A stretch of DNA of 64,000 nucleotides from Trichostrongylus colubriformis (GCA_963978905.1 OZ022257.1:34113685-34177684), one strand, 5' to 3'. Positions 10,945-24,001 are shown, counted from the first letter of the stretch. The notes: a model not told the origin generated them from the letters alone. A program made the numbers and translations.

Positions 10945-11817
10945 TTGTGCATCTCCGAGTATTGTTCTGTTCCGGAGCCTCATGTAAATCCTATCAAATT
11001 TACCGTGGTAAGACCAAACGATGACGGCTTTGTTCCTTTTCTTAACACAAAAGTTCGAATAAACGGAGGAGAGAAGAAAATTCGCAGGCACAAGAAACCA
11101 GCATCAAGAAATATACTCATGCTGGGAAGAAGTTGCCATCCCATCTACATCAAGGCCAACGTTGTCCACAAGTTTGTGCGGACCAAGGAAAAAATTATGG
11201 TACAAGAACAGAAGGAGCGGATCCAGTGGTGGAACGTATTTTAAGCGAAAACGGATACATCACACAAATACTCAAGCGTGGAGACCGCACTCCACTACAG
11301 ACGGCATCCCCATGATAATGCCCATGTGAACGAAAGAACAACAATCAGAATCAACTGTGTGGTCAAGAATTCTTTGCTTCCCTTAAAAGTTATATTTAGA
11401 CCACCATCAAATCTAAAACAGTTACTCACCTATTCTAGGCCCTACGAGAATAAATGCGGGAGGGATGGGTGCGGTTATTGCAGCAGCGATAAAATCTGTC
11501 AACTACGGGGGTCCGTGTACCTGTAACATGCCAAGGATGTGGGAAAAAAATATGTTGGGGAAACCATAAGGCCCCCGTTCAAACGACTCGACGAACACAG
11601 CAGGGCCTTGCAAAATCCCACATCATATATGAACAGTAGTTTTTCCAAGCACAGAACACACAAACATACCCACGAAGGATCTTTTAACCTTTCAGTGAAA
11701 GTGCTGCACCGCTTTATTGAAAACACAGTGGAAAGAAAAATACCGGAAGCACAAGAAATAAGAAGATTATCCCCAGAAATAAATAGCAAAGAACTCTCCA
11801 CGCTATTTGAGGGTTGA
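10945..11817 (+). pseudogene. Penelope-like RT C-terminus + GIY-YIG endonuclease, frameshifted
   Basis: In intact elements this protein reverse-transcribes its RNA and nicks the target with a GIY-YIG nuclease. Visible blocks in order are FTVVRPNDDGFVPFLNTKV (post-RT, 10997-11053), HKKPASRNILMLGRSCHP with IKANVVHKFVRTKE (11091-11193), ENGYITQILKRGD (11245-11283), and a Cys knuckle C-GRDGCGYC (near 11455-11484). Then come the nuclease motifs VYL and KKYVGET (GIY and YIG equivalents, about 11514-11565), the catalytic Arg region PPFKRLDEH, and the Glu region VERKIPEAQEIRRLSPEIN. At least three frame changes and one in-frame stop break it. The reverse transcriptase palm is missing, so this is a truncated dead copy. 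Confidence 0.78.
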
Positions 11818-12000
11818 GTCAGAAAGGGTCAACCATTCCTGCTTCACTTCCAACAACCGCGTAAGATAGGTACATAGGTGGCAGCAGCGAGTCAGTCAGA
11901 TACAAATCTGCTGACTCATTTCATAAGGTGCTAATATATAAAATAAAATAAATTGCTTTGTTTCAAGCTTGAGAAAGGCGCTAGGGCCGGAAGCTCACCA
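10945..12000 (+). mobile_element. Penelope-like retroelement, 5'-truncated 3' part
   Basis: Coding remnants match the C-terminal end of Penelope-like elements: the post-RT region followed by a GIY-YIG endonuclease. The coding remnant ends at 11817. About 150 bp further, the 3' tail has TTGAGAAAGGCGCTAGGGCC and GGAAGCTC (11970-11995), which resembles the degraded hammerhead-like motif (CUGANGA-stem-GAAA) carried by many Penelope-like terminal repeats. Neither a target duplication nor the 5' RT core is visible. Boundaries are approximate. Confidence 0.7.
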
Positions 12001-15000
12001 TTAGGCTCAAAAATCTTTTCGCATTCTTCTGTGAAACTTTTGAGTCTTTTGATAATTGATTTCGGAGCCTCACATTGTTCTTCACACATTTAGAACCTCT
12101 GCGCAGTTGAAACCACAAAAAGGACCATAGTAGTCCAAGTTTGCATTCCACTTTATTTTTTTCTGGTTATTGCCTGAGCAGTCAGATACAAAAATTTCGA
12201 GCGACGCGGTCCTTTTTGATCTGATTCATCCTACGAATCTCTTTTTTATGTTCACTCAATTGCCTGTCCTTGCTACAAGTCAAGTTCATCGAAACGCGTC
12301 ACTATGAAGGAAAAGTACGGAGCAATCAGCATTAATTGACCTTTTTGGAATGAGGATTCTACTTCCATCTAAAATTACAGTGGAATTTGAATGTGATGTA
12401 GTCAGTACAGGATATGAGGGGCCACCCAATGTAGTTAAAGACATCATGATTCGACAATTTTGGCGTACGGTACACGCTGCAGTTCGTTCAGTCGCACATC
12501 CAACGCCTTGCCAACACGTCGAGTGGGCTTCATCAAATTTTCATCACAAACACCTTTTTCTTAGCCTTTCGCTTGTTTTTCCTTCCCTGCTTCACTTGCT
12601 TGTTCCTGCTTGATTTTTTCACTTCTTTCACATCATTATGAACCAATGAAATACACCCAACGAGAAAACAAATGGCGTCTTCTACAGCGCGCAACTCGAG
12701 AAGTGATGTGTGCAGTTCGTACAGTTCGCAATGATGTGTGGAAGATGCAAATAGGGACTACAACGTCACGCTTTTCCACCTGAGTTCTGCCAACCTCGAG
12801 TACTTTTGAGACAACATTTCTTCCCGTTTCCCTTTTTTTCGTGCTCCTTCCGTTGTCTTCAATGACAATTCACTGGTCGTAGGCGAAAGATTTGCATGGC
12901 CCAACCTTCGTCCGGGTTTCCCGGCTATAAGTGGAAGAGGTGCCACATACCATCGCACCACTGTTTACATCTAAACTAATATCGGTAAATGTAAGCTCCC
13001 TGAACATTACGAAATTCTCCCTTATGAGTGCGTAGCATGGGAAAATGAAAGATTGGATTTGGTTCAAACGGCTTCCAACCAGATTCCATGTACAGAGCCG
13101 CCGATCGTACATGGGCGCAGACCACCCGTTTCTGCTGTCACAATCGATCATCGCAACTGTCTTTTGCCTCCTGAAAGACATTTTTTTGTATGGAAGTGCC
13201 TTACTTGATCTCTCCTTTTGAGAAAGTTCAGCAAAGAAACAAACTGAAGAAGTGACAGCTTCGGTTCGAATCAACTTGGTGTCGAGCAGTTGAGACAAAT
13301 CGCTACAGAATTTATTGTTGCTGCAAGATGTGACAATAATTTGTGGGTGGCGAGCGACCGTCTACCGTAGCCCATTAAAAGCCACGAGTGAGCCACAGCT
13401 GAGCCGCACGTTTGAACTAGACACATTGACGCCGGTGGTTCTCGGTGTAGAAATCCATCCCACGCTCGCTGTCATGCTGGCAGTTAATATGTTCCGAAGA
13501 TCTTCTGAAAAAATTTACAGCATTCAAAAGTTATTCGCAGCGGAATTGCAGTTATTCATCAGCATATGTAAGCGCTACTTTATTGTCATAGCTGCTCATA
13601 TAATTGTTTTATGATCGAACGCATTATGCACGATGTTTTTACCAGTCGATAACGCACAGCGGCGCTCATCCAAAGCACTTATGGGAGCCAACAGATGGCA
13701 CTATTGGCGATAAGTTACTGTGTAATGTGTGTTCTGTAGTAATTCGGTGTCCTCTCAGATGGTCTGACGTAACACTGCGGACTGAAAACGACATTCTGAA
13801 GAGCTGAGCTTAAATGTGATAACGTGTGCGATAAATGTGATCGGGCTTGCAAATATAACTTGAGTGATCATTCAATTGAGCATTATGGGTGAAACAATGA
13901 GGTGGTCTATGGCTGAACCTTGTGTTGGTGAGTGTACGGATGAAATTCTCCTCTTCTCTGCTTCACCTGCTATGTGTTCTTTATTCATATATTTCTTAGT
14001 ATTATTTTTGATGAGAAACAAACAAAGCAGGTGTGTAAATTTGAAGATAAGAAAGGCAACAGTAAAACCTCTGAGGCTGTAGCTCGGTAACTCCAGCAAT
14101 GAATTGAGATTTTTTTCACTGGTAATATCATGCACCCAACAATTTGTCCAGCATTCAAGATCGTACCACTAATTGTGTTTGATCTACCGCGAGAAAAGCA
14201 GTGGATTTGAGTTTTCTGGTAGAATCGGGAAGGTCTTGATGGCGATGCAGCCCTGAGTAAGTGACTCTGACGACAAGAAAGAGGTCATCGCGCAAAGAGG
14301 AACCCATCGTGCCATCCCAATTTTTCCAATTTTTTACAGCATTTGACCAGATTTTTATCGTTTTTACCGATTTATCCATTTGTAATTGCCCATCTTTTCG
14401 TGCATAACCGTCTACTAGAACTTGCTCGTATAGCAAGTCCATTGTTTTTTCAGGATCTTCAATATTGATGTTCTTTGACAGCAGACAACAACAACTGAAT
14501 AGGAAAGGCCAAAAATTTTTCTAGTCTTCACGACAGAATGAAGTCGCTTTAAGTTTTTTTAGTCTTGCTTTGCAGTGGCAGTAAATTTTTACAGCATACC
14601 AGTATCACCAATTTCGTCTTTTTTTTCTAACGATACCGCTCTGTTCGTGTTTTGAGCATCAACTATTTCATTTTCAAAACAAAACTTCCGTGTGAATGTG
14701 GCCTTGAATTTTCACGAATTTGTCAACTTCAGTATTTGTTTGATAGCTTAGTGGCTGTAGAGGGCTAGATAGCTATAAACTCGAACCTTCAGATTTCGCC
14801 GCACTTTCTCCACTGAACTGAAGGTCTCGACCCTTCTGCTCCACCATCAGCTGTCCTCTGATCAGTGTACATATACTTTAAATTGCCAGTAACTATTAAT
14901 AAATTGTACATTCTTCTAATCTAACTTCTCGCTCGAAACACCGCAATAAATAACTAGTCGCGATCGAATGAAAGAGTTCCAACATCCAATGAGATGTATT

Positions 15001-15600
15001 GGTGAACCTGCAATTCATCCTTGAGAATTTTTGGTAAACTAGACAAGTAATCGAGTTAACTTGGGTTATTCAACACATATGTACAGGAAATCAGGTGCAA
15101 AATGCGCTATCATAATACTATTTGAGAATGTCACGTAACAATGTGATCTGTACGTTGCGCAAGTGGGTAATTTATTAGCTACCGAACTCTATCGCTAATC
15201 TAATCAGATGTTAAGCCAACACTTTTGCACCGAAATCTTTCGATAATTCTCCTACTCCAATATTTGATTTTTTATACTCAATCAGAAGGTGACACGTAAT
15301 TTTGATACGGTAAATTGTCATAACCCTTCCACAATAAAAAACTGAAGTTTTAGCCTCATGTGATATCAATGAACCGACCCGAGCAAGGGTGGAAGTATTT
15401 AGTACACTTGTTCGCAAGCAATAATTGGTCTTCTGACCGTTGAGGGCTCTAGCAGTGACTGTAACCCCTCTGCTCTTTGCATGAGTGGATTTGGGAATAG
15501 TACGAGGAATGTTCGTAGTTCGGTGGCCTATAATCAGTAGTTTAAATACGTAGTTTACTGAGATCTGAGAATAATGCCATTATGAACTTAGTAAAAGAGG
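12001..15600. other. Intergenic block, unassigned
   Basis: No gene recognised. Two minus-strand open frames look more protein-like than background. One is 13298-12870 (142 codons, starting MSQLLDTKLIRTEAVTSSV). The other is 14442-14155, whose first part, DGYARKDGQLQMDKSVKTIK, is lysine-rich and could be an exon. Neither has a motif that I recognise nor a convincing splice partner. The remainder is AT-rich with short T/A runs. Confidence 0.35.
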
Positions 15601-15724
15601 ATGACATTTGTATGGATATCCACGATATCGATAGTTTAGGCTTCAATCACTCATCGCTCACAGCCTTGAATGTACAATAAATACTCAGCGCTCACAGCCC
15701 TGAATATTCTGAAAAACGGGCTAG

Positions 15725-16577
15725 ACGAAACGTCTATCCGAGGGAACGATATTTAACACATTATTACAACTTTACCACTTTATCCCAATTGAGTTAGAAC
15801 GAGCAGCATCCCACATTGACGGAATCTAGCAGCTCCGCTAGTGTTTCGAATGATTTGTCTGCTCAATGAGTGGCACACTATTTGTTCCTATGTTGCAAAA
15901 AACCCTGAAGATAATACACCTAGAGAAAATGAGGCCCAAAACGGCCATTAACAAATGATGAAGCTAACCGCTTTTGCAAATAGCACCAAAATGGCTCATG
16001 AAAGAGGAAAAGTTATTGCTCCTGAAGGCTAGCATTCGCGTACTTCTACCAACATAATCGTGTCTCTCAATAATAAGCCGCCGATTCCATCCCGTACAGT
16101 TTTACAGTCTCCGATGAGAGAGGTAGAGCATGAAAGTTAGTAGGAGAAGCTCGACCTTAGTTCTTTACACAATCTTCACTAGGTTGTGTCCTTTTTCTGA
16201 TTGAACAATTGCTTGTAGTGGCCGACCACAGAAACATCGACATGCGGCATGTGCACTGGTCACTTGAAGGCTTGGGTCTCAAACCTCATCACCATTCCGT
16301 CTAAGACTACGTCATTCATTTGACACCGATCGTCTTCGTATGTTTTCTTTTCTTCCCGAAATCAGAAGCGTGAGAACATTGCATCTCAGAAGGGCGAATT
16401 TCATTCTACAACGCAGGAACAAGTAGCATTCCACAAAAACTTACCCATTTAGCAGACGATCACTTAAACAACGTGGAGCTGCTAGATTCTGTCAACGTGA
16501 AATGCCGTTCTGCTGTGGTAAAGTTATAATAATGCATGAAATATGTTCCCTCGGACAAACGTTTATTCTTGCTCCAT
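15725..16577. repeat. Inverted repeat pair, about 170-bp arms (retroelement terminal-repeat-like)
   Basis: Left arm 15725-15895 and right arm 16406-16577 are inverted copies at roughly 75-85% identity. Shared strings include TCCGAGGGAAC, AACTTTACCAC, GAATCTAGCAGCTCC and TCTGCT. Just left of it is CTGAAAAACGGGC followed by GACGAAACGTC, reminiscent of the decayed hammerhead-like motif of Penelope-type terminal repeats. A short direct duplication (CGCTCACAGCC, at about 15656 and 15689) precedes it. The interior of about 500 bp has no recognisable coding sequence. Confidence 0.55.
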
Positions 16578-16598
16578 TATTCAGAATATGGTTTTCAG

Positions 16599-16889
16599 CT
16601 AATTTTCAATGCCTAAAATCTCGGAGTGGTTTGTAAAAGTAATAGTGAACCATACCTGGAAGTACATACCATTCCATAATAATGTTAACATCTTTATAGA
16701 TGACAAAGTAATAAATCTCTGGGGATTAAAACGAAACGACTCAAAGTTGTGCAAGGACTTCCAGTGAAATGCAGTGCTTACTACTGCGCGTGTGAAATCG
16801 TGGGCGTCAGTGAGTCGATGGAAATTGCTCTTTTCCATACATTTATTCGTTACCCATTACCGCATCACGCTCCGGCCATCGAGTTTTCT
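16599..16889. other. Short unassigned stretch
   Basis: A minus-strand frame at 16838-16599 (79 codons) is open, but shows no familiar motif. I do not call a gene. Confidence 0.35.
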
Positions 16890-17790
16890 GGTTTTTGCTC
16901 ATTTCAAGTGTATTTAAGATAATTTGGACATTAGTCGCTTCTGCAGATTTTTCCTGTTCTCGAGGCTGCGTTGGAATCGAGTTATGAATTTTTGTTGTAC
17001 GAACTACCACGTAGGGTGCATTCCGCCCACTGTGCCAGGCCTCTTTCATGACCTTTAGAAACTCATGGCTGTCCATAGCTCATCTTCTCCTCACGTTTGG
17101 ACCATTTTGGGGCTGAAAAAACAACTTTGATCCGAATAGTGAGCGTTTCAGTGCACACTCCGCCCAGGGTGGGCGGAGATTAACGTGGTTTATGTGTGTT
17201 TCCTGCTTCTTGTCCCATGCCCAGCCCATCCCAAATTTGTCCCCACCTCCACTGGTTGTTTTCCATGCAATTACCGAGCTCCGCTCACTACAGAATGTCC
17301 GCCCCCCGTTTCCTTTTTATTCCTGTCTCTGAATCACTCTTGTAATGACTTGCAATTTTTACAATGAGCAGCACTTGATCAATCACTCGCTCCGCTCATT
17401 GATAGCGGATCGTGCTAATTTGAAGGAGGTTCAAGAGCGTGGACATTTGTCATATCTACCATTACATTTCCTAATTTTTATGTCGCGCTGGGACCGAGTT
17501 ACAAGGTTTTGTTGTAAGGACCACCCATTCGTGGTGCGCTCCGCTCACCGTGCCCAGGCCTCTTTCATGACTTTCAGAAACTCACGGCTGATCTGAACCC
17601 ACGTTTTTCTCATTTTTAAACCATTTTGGAACCGCACTGACAATTTCGGGTCCGAAAAAACCAACGCTTCGGTGCACGCACGGCCCTATCCTCATGTCCA
17701 TAGGTTGTTTTTCATGAAACACCTAATTTCGTGACAGACGGAGGTCGACGGAGGGGAGGACAGACAGGCGAAGCGTTTTCTATATAGTCG
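16890..17790. repeat. Repeat with two internal diverged copies
   Basis: A segment at about 16990-17074 (strings CCAGGCCTCTTTCATGAC, AGAAACTCATGGCTG) recurs at about 17510-17595 (CCAGGCCTCTTTCATGAC, AGAAACTCACGGCTG). A CTCCGCTCA motif is repeated at 17278, 17390 and 17539. The block ends in GGACAGACAGGCGAAGCG then TTTTCTATATAG. The nested duplication looks like a repetitive element rather than a gene; class unknown. Confidence 0.5.
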
Positions 17791-20700
17791 GGACAATAGG
17801 TAAAATGTTGAGATAGGACGGAGCAGGGCGGCATGTGGGTTGATCGAAGACATCACAATTCTCAACACTTGATCGTAGTCATTCTGATCAGCAGGAACAG
17901 ATTCGGAGGAAACTTCGCGACAAACAACCCTTCCCAGGATCTACCACCATAATCCGACGGTACTACCCGTTTCTAGGACTGATTTTGTTGGTGTACTGGG
18001 GTTCTGTCATCAAAGAGATTCTCAATTGTTAACATAGCATTTTCAGCTGAATACAAAGAAAAGTAATCGACCGAATACTTTTTCAGAATTATATGATGAC
18101 GTCAGAAGCCATTTAAAATAGGTAGGGTGGTCTTTATGAGGTTCTCTCTTTCAATCCGACCTTCCCTTTCTCCATTTCAAAAAAAAAAAACGAGTATTTG
18201 CAATGTTTCCAGCTGGAAAGGCGTGAAAACATCACACACGTGACATCATTTCTCGATTTGAAGCATTTCAGTGGCTTCTGATCCACCATATGAGCTCTAG
18301 AAGTGCATACCCCCCCCTCCCCACTTGAAGTGGACGTGAGCACCAGAACAGATTACGGTGGTTCGAGCTCAGGTGTTGTCAGTTGCTAAGGCGGATGTCT
18401 TTGAGACAAGTTCTATAAGTGCTCATAAAACACTCGTTCTACATCTGCATAGGCGACAACCTACTGCTAGACAGGTTTACAGCTTGCCGCCTTTGATTCG
18501 CCGGATGTAACTCTTCCGATTTCGAGACATACCGACTCGCCTAACAAGCCACCATGATGGATTAGCTCAGTTCTTTTTCGAAGTCAAATGACCAGATGTC
18601 AGCAACTGAGCTGTGTAGCTTTCAAATAGAGAAAATGATATAATTTCCTTTGAAGTGTTTTTTCGGGTTTTTTGCATCTGCTACCACCCACTGCTTTTCG
18701 GTGACACCTTGCTTCTGATCCTTCTTTCCATTGCATCGTCGTAAACGCTCCCTCTATCTCACTGTCGCTGTTACACCCTTCGTCGCCGCCTGACAAATTG
18801 CTCCACCAAAAGGCTGGACTTGAAGCCCTACCAGCGACACTTCGGCCTGGACAGGCACCGGCAATTGACGATCTTATAATAATTTGCTTTACCGCCACCA
18901 CTATTTTAACGGTTATATTGCTTTTTGTATAGAGAGAAGTGCGAGGTTAGTACGGGTCAAGTTAAAGCCACAGTACTTCGTTTCAAGGATGGCGGGGCAA
19001 TCGGGTAGGGCGTGCTGTCATTTCGATCATTATCATTGTGTCAATGGAGAGTTGCCGGCCCGCGTGCATGTATACCGTATCAGTGACTACAGTGATTCAG
19101 CAATAAATCATCTCATCATCGCAATACACCCAATGTTTTGACTGCTTTTGACATTGTAGTGAAATTTGAAGCCGCCAATGTAATGATGCTTCGATAAGCA
19201 AGACTCCCGAAAAGATTCTGCCACTCTTTTTGCCCTTGAATGGGTGAATATTTTGAAATAGTTGCTCGTTTCCGCAGTTACACTGACGTTAACATGCAAC
19301 GACAGTCCCGACTAATCACATCGTATCGCTCGGTGAGAAATTGGATCAACAGGCCCTCGTGCGGAAATTAGACACAGGCACTGGTAATATGCCGCTTGGA
19401 TATTTGAAGAAGGCCTCCTGTATTACTTAGTGGTACGGTATTCCATACAATCATCGGACACTTCCTACTCGCTTCCTTAAATAACAAAATGTTTGACTTC
19501 GAGAAGGAACAGCTCCAAAAGTAGCGCACGTCAAAAGAGCTCAAAGGGCATCAAGGTTGCCGATAGCAATCAATGAATCAAGCGGAAGAGTTGTGTGATA
19601 AACAAATTCAGCTCTTTATGCTTTTCAGGCTTCTTCTCACCTCGTACAACTTATCATTTGAAACCCCGAATTAAGCAGAAAACTTGAGTGGAACTATTTC
19701 ATAATTCTGATCTTTGATCTAGTTGATGTTGATCTTCTTGATAAACATGAAAGGGTGGCTCAAGGGCTGTCTGAGCCTGGAACTCTGCTCATTTCAAACA
19801 CAACAGATGAACTAGGCACCGTATCCAACTTGCCAGTAAAATTAACAAGAAAGTTTGGCGAGCATATGGTGATACGGTTACTTTGGGTCAAGAAATCAGC
19901 CCGTAAGGTCTTCTAAGATGTTCTGCTCATCAGCGTACCAACAGGTTCGACATATTAAACCGTTCAGCTGGCTTTGACCCAGCATAGCCATATAACAACG
20001 ACTTACCCCAGATAGGTGTCCCGACCGAACCCAGCCACTTACCCAGTGAAGCTGCAACCAGGGTGGCTGTAAGGCACCCGTGATGGAAGTTGATTAGTAG
20101 GACCAGTGTTTCACTCTTGGGGAGGGGCATTGGGGGAGGAATAGAAATTTTCGGAGGGGTCGAAAATGAAATCATAAATTTCAAATCAGTTGTGGAACAA
20201 AAGAATAATTATGTACAGGCTCTACGTCTCGTTTCAAGAATCTTACCTGCATTGACCTTTTTGACCGCATGAATATTAAGGGCATCTGAAAGTTTCGCTC
20301 CCATGTGTATCGAAATAAATCGCATATGTATCGATATACGATGCATCTATACGATAGAACCACACACGTTTCTCCTTTTCGGGGTATCTTGCACGTTTCT
20401 TTACGCTCCACTGAACAGCTGATATAATCACGATTTAATCAAATTATGATGCGCTCGGCCGATACGACCGTTGTCTAAATGTTTGCGTCGATGTGTATTC
20501 ATGATTTGTTTAGTAATGTCAAAGTTTTGATACGGTATCTTAAATGGTGGACGAGGGAAAAATATCCCAAAATTGTACACAGCTTCGTTGCGTTTGTGGA
20601 CGTTCAACCCCACAAAGCGCCAGGGTATGTTGGCTTGCTTTAGACAACGGTGATCAATTGATAGGCCAGGATTAAAACTTCACCCAGTCGATCTATCTTG

Positions 20701-22295
20701 GAAATTTGTAGTTGTTGGTCTAGGGGTTTCTTGAAGAAAAAGATCATAGAAATGAAATAAGATCATGGAAATGAAAACTCTACAAAGATTCCTTCAGCAC
20801 AAAAATGCAAAAGGCCCGAAGGTAGTCCACGATGGGCTTCATACCACTATTGTGCCACTTGGAGAGGCCTAGCCCGAGGGACAAGCTGAGTGAGAAGCAT
20901 CAACTGAGGATTTATACTCAGTGTCAGTAATGTTATCGATTGGCTGCTGTTAGAAAAAGGTTTTCTATGCTCAAGTAATTCGTATTATTCCTTATCCATG
21001 TAGTTGGCCACAGAAAACACCTGTTCAGAACCCTGGCTGGCCCCTCAGCCAGCCAGGGTCAAGTGTCAATTTTTGGGAAGTACGCCTTTTTAGCCTGCCC
21101 AGGGCCCAAAAATCACTGAAAACTCGATCTTCCTTAAAGAAGTCCTCATCCCAAATGAGCCTACCCCCCATCTGTTGGTATGAATAGTCTCAATCTTGAA
21201 AGTGCATTTTCTTTCGCAGAATATATACTCAATGAGAAAACCCATCCTGTCTCATCCCAGCCCCAATCAAACTTTTGATGTTCATTTGCGATCGTAATCT
21301 AGGCCATTGTGTACCGTATCTGGAGAGTGAGCATGTTGCTTGATTTATATCATTTCAAAGTCCACATCTGGCAGTTGTGGGTTTGTAGTAAAGTTGATAA
21401 TCAAATGATTCGGTTGTGACATTCATGGCGGCAATGGAACGTGCGAATACGGTAAGTAGTGTGGTCTCGGTGTGATCAATCACTGCCGATGATCACTGTG
21501 AAAACAGAATGAATGTCCACTGATCTTTTTGGCCAGGATAAGCACTCCACTGGAACTATCTGGACGGTGGCAACGTACAGTATCAGCTCCAGAAGATCTT
21601 GTCGTGACAACGGAATGGCACTGAAGTGTTAGCGGCTCAGCTCTATAATAGAGTGGAAGATTGCGTCATTCGAGTACTGTTGCGTGATCAGGCTCCCGAT
21701 TATGAGACTGATACCACTTGGCTAACACGACCGCACATAGACACCAGTAAACACGCTGCACAATAGCACTTGAACGGAAAATTCGAGGATTTCAGGAAGG
21801 GGGGAGGGGGGACAGACAGCAATCAATCCGTTGGGACGCGGCCACGGCGGCCGTAGCGCTTTTTCTCACAGCAGTAGCTGATTAATCCCCTTATCACCAC
21901 CACCTCTGTGATAATCGGTAGGGCATCAATGGAAACCCCACTCATGGTTTGTTGACTGATCACTGCAACTGACCCTTGTGATCTTGCCGACAAAGGTACA
22001 CAATGCTTTGGATTTATGTGAATTAATTCTATACAACATAATAATAAATAGAAGCGAATGAAAACCGGTCAAGCCACAATTAACGTAAACAACACGCATA
22101 AATTAGCCTCACGAAAAGGAAAGCATAAAAACTCACTCAATGTTTGATCTTCAAGAAAAAAATCATTGAGTGATAAGCTCGACAAAAGATTCAGATCAGC
22201 AGAAGTACTCGTCATCATGGTGAACATGGGAAATTCTCCTAACTATTGCATTAATACGACAGAAATCCCAGAGTGAGGCGGTGAGTTATAGGGGG
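17791..22295. other. Intergenic block downstream of the forkhead gene
   Basis: No gene recognised. It contains a perfect 12-bp-stem hairpin at 21030-21059 and a cluster of overlapping cATATGTATCGATATACgATG-like near-palindromes around 20320-20345. The minus-strand frame at 20184-19930 contains a hydrophobic run (LTATLVAASLGKWLGSVG) without known family. Regulatory DNA of the forkhead gene may lie here, but nothing specific can be shown. Confidence 0.35.
21030..21059. other. Perfect hairpin, 12-bp stem
   Basis: ACCCTGGCTGGC, a 6-base loop CCCTCA, then GCCAGCCAGGGT. The stem is G+C-rich and fully complementary. No T tract or gene end adjoins it, so its role is unknown. Confidence 0.8.
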
Positions 22296-23949
22296 TCAGT
22301 CAACCTTATGCAAGGTGTGTACGAACTCAGACGCTGAAGATGTCAGCGGGGATTGCGCCGCTATGGCAGCCAACAGCTTTTGATGGTCAACATTTGGTGA
22401 AATTCCGGGGTAGAAGTAAGGTAATCTAGGCGGCACGTTTGACATCATTGTTGGTACCATCGTCATCGGATGACGAGGCAGCGATGATGGCAGTTGTGGA
22501 GGTGCCGGAGGAAGAGTTGGAAGGATTGACGGCACTGGAAGTGGCAGTCTTGAAGGTACCATTGGTCCGATTGAAGGCAGAAATGGTGGAAAAGTGATGG
22601 GTGACATGTCCTGTGGCTCCGGCTGTCGCTTGAACCTTAAATGATCGGTGTTTATGTTGAGTGCAGCAGGTCTCAGCGCACATACAACACTTGTTCAGTC
22701 ATCACTAGCGCGTTGACTTGAAGCGTATTATTGGTTGTGTGTTGTTGGCGGAAAAGTGAATTGAAGATCGGATTATTCTCATCGATAAAAAGTCAACACA
22801 ATCGAATAATGCGCTCGCAGCCTATGGCTGTACGTATGGCTGTCCGGCTTACGGTAGCAACACGCAAAGCCTACAAAACGGAGATCCGAAAGTTGTTACC
22901 TTTTCCGGCGTCGCAAAAATGAGCCATTATCGAACATGTCTTGAGCTTTGGGATCCAGCGACCAGTAGTTGCCTTTGCCAGGATTACCCGGTTCTCGTGG
23001 AATCTTCACAAAACAGTCGTTCAAGCTCAAATTGTGGCGGATCGAGTTCTGCCACGCTGGGAATTTGTCCCTGTAACAAGCGCATGAACAAACTTCCAGA
23101 AACTTTCAAAAACTCTAAAAGTTTCTAAAAGAGGGCAATGTCAGCTCTAAATTTCCCACTAGAACAACGAATGCACTTAGAGAAATAGGCAAGTATGGTG
23201 TTCAGGATTGAGTCAAAAGTAGAATTTTGATATACAGTGATTCAAGAAAAATGTAATAATTTTTGAAGATTGAAAGGAATCGTAGCAGAGGTTCCAAAAA
23301 AAATGAGAAACTATATCCTAACGAACCTGTAGTACTGAAATCGAGACATGATGAAGTCGCAGATCTGCGAAAGCGTCAGTTTCTTATCTTCGGCATTTAA
23401 AATGGCCATAGCAATAAGGGCAATATAGGAATAGGCAGGCTTCGTAGCTCCGGACTTTGAACGATGGGAGGACATGCCGGAAGGACTGTAACGGTGGCTA
23501 TAAATGTATACGCTGTACCTCACTAAGCACGAAGGTTCCGCATACCTCACAGATTCCACTTCTCGATGGGAGTTCTCCTCTGATGGCTCGGGTGAAAGTG
23601 AAGTGTCCTTGTCTTTTGAGCTACCCTCTTTAGGTTCGTATTGCGTAGAGCGTTCAGGACTTTCTGAGACCCGTGGCTCACGATAGCTTAGATCTTCAGG
23701 GCTGCAGCTTGTCGACGGGACTGGGCTCCTTGATGAACAACTCGTAGAAACGTTCAAGGGAGCTGGTTTTTCAGCCGAGGCTTCGGGCTGCAATCGTGGC
23801 AAATCGGCAGTGACAGCATCTTCTGTACGTGGCTTCTTTGCCGGCTCTGGAGTCATCGAATCACCATCGGCTGATCGCTTTCTGGTGTTTGCCTCGGCTG
23901 CTGCCAAAATTGAGTCCATGGAAAAGCGCATTTTCGTTGTAGTGGACAT
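22296..23949 (-). CDS. unc-130: FoxD-class forkhead transcription factor (UNC-130 type)
   Basis: Forkhead proteins bind DNA through a winged helix in the nucleus; FoxD/UNC-130 patterns neurons and mesoderm in C. elegans. Three exons are read on the minus strand: 23949-23327, 23070-22900 and 22635-22296, with frame kept at both junctions, giving 377 aa. The forkhead domain is about residues 170-267: [82 protein letters not shown]. The combination of [20 protein letters not shown] with [11 protein letters not shown] marks the FoxD class. The N-terminal MRFSMDSIL resembles the short N-terminal motif I recall for UNC-130. Residues 20-160 are acidic/Ser-Pro-rich; the C-terminus is very Pro-rich. 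The start is the first ATG after a TTTCAG acceptor. Intron 2 ends in the weaker acceptor TTTAAG. Confidence 0.87.
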
Positions 23950-23956
23950 GAGAAAT

Positions 23957-23962
23957 CTGAAA
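23957..23962 (-). promoter_or_regulatory. Candidate trans-splice acceptor of the forkhead gene
   Basis: TTTCAG on the minus strand, ending at 23957, seven bases before the ATG at 23949-23947. The spacing is typical for a nematode spliced-leader site. It favours this ATG over the in-frame ATG at 23982, which lies upstream of the site. Confidence 0.5.
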
Positions 23963-24001
23963 CTGCCAATAGAGATTCGCACGAATCATAACTTTAGCTG
24001 A

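Noticed and set aside
23504..24001. Plus-strand frames over the forkhead exon 1
   Set aside because: Antisense shadows of a clear minus-strand exon.
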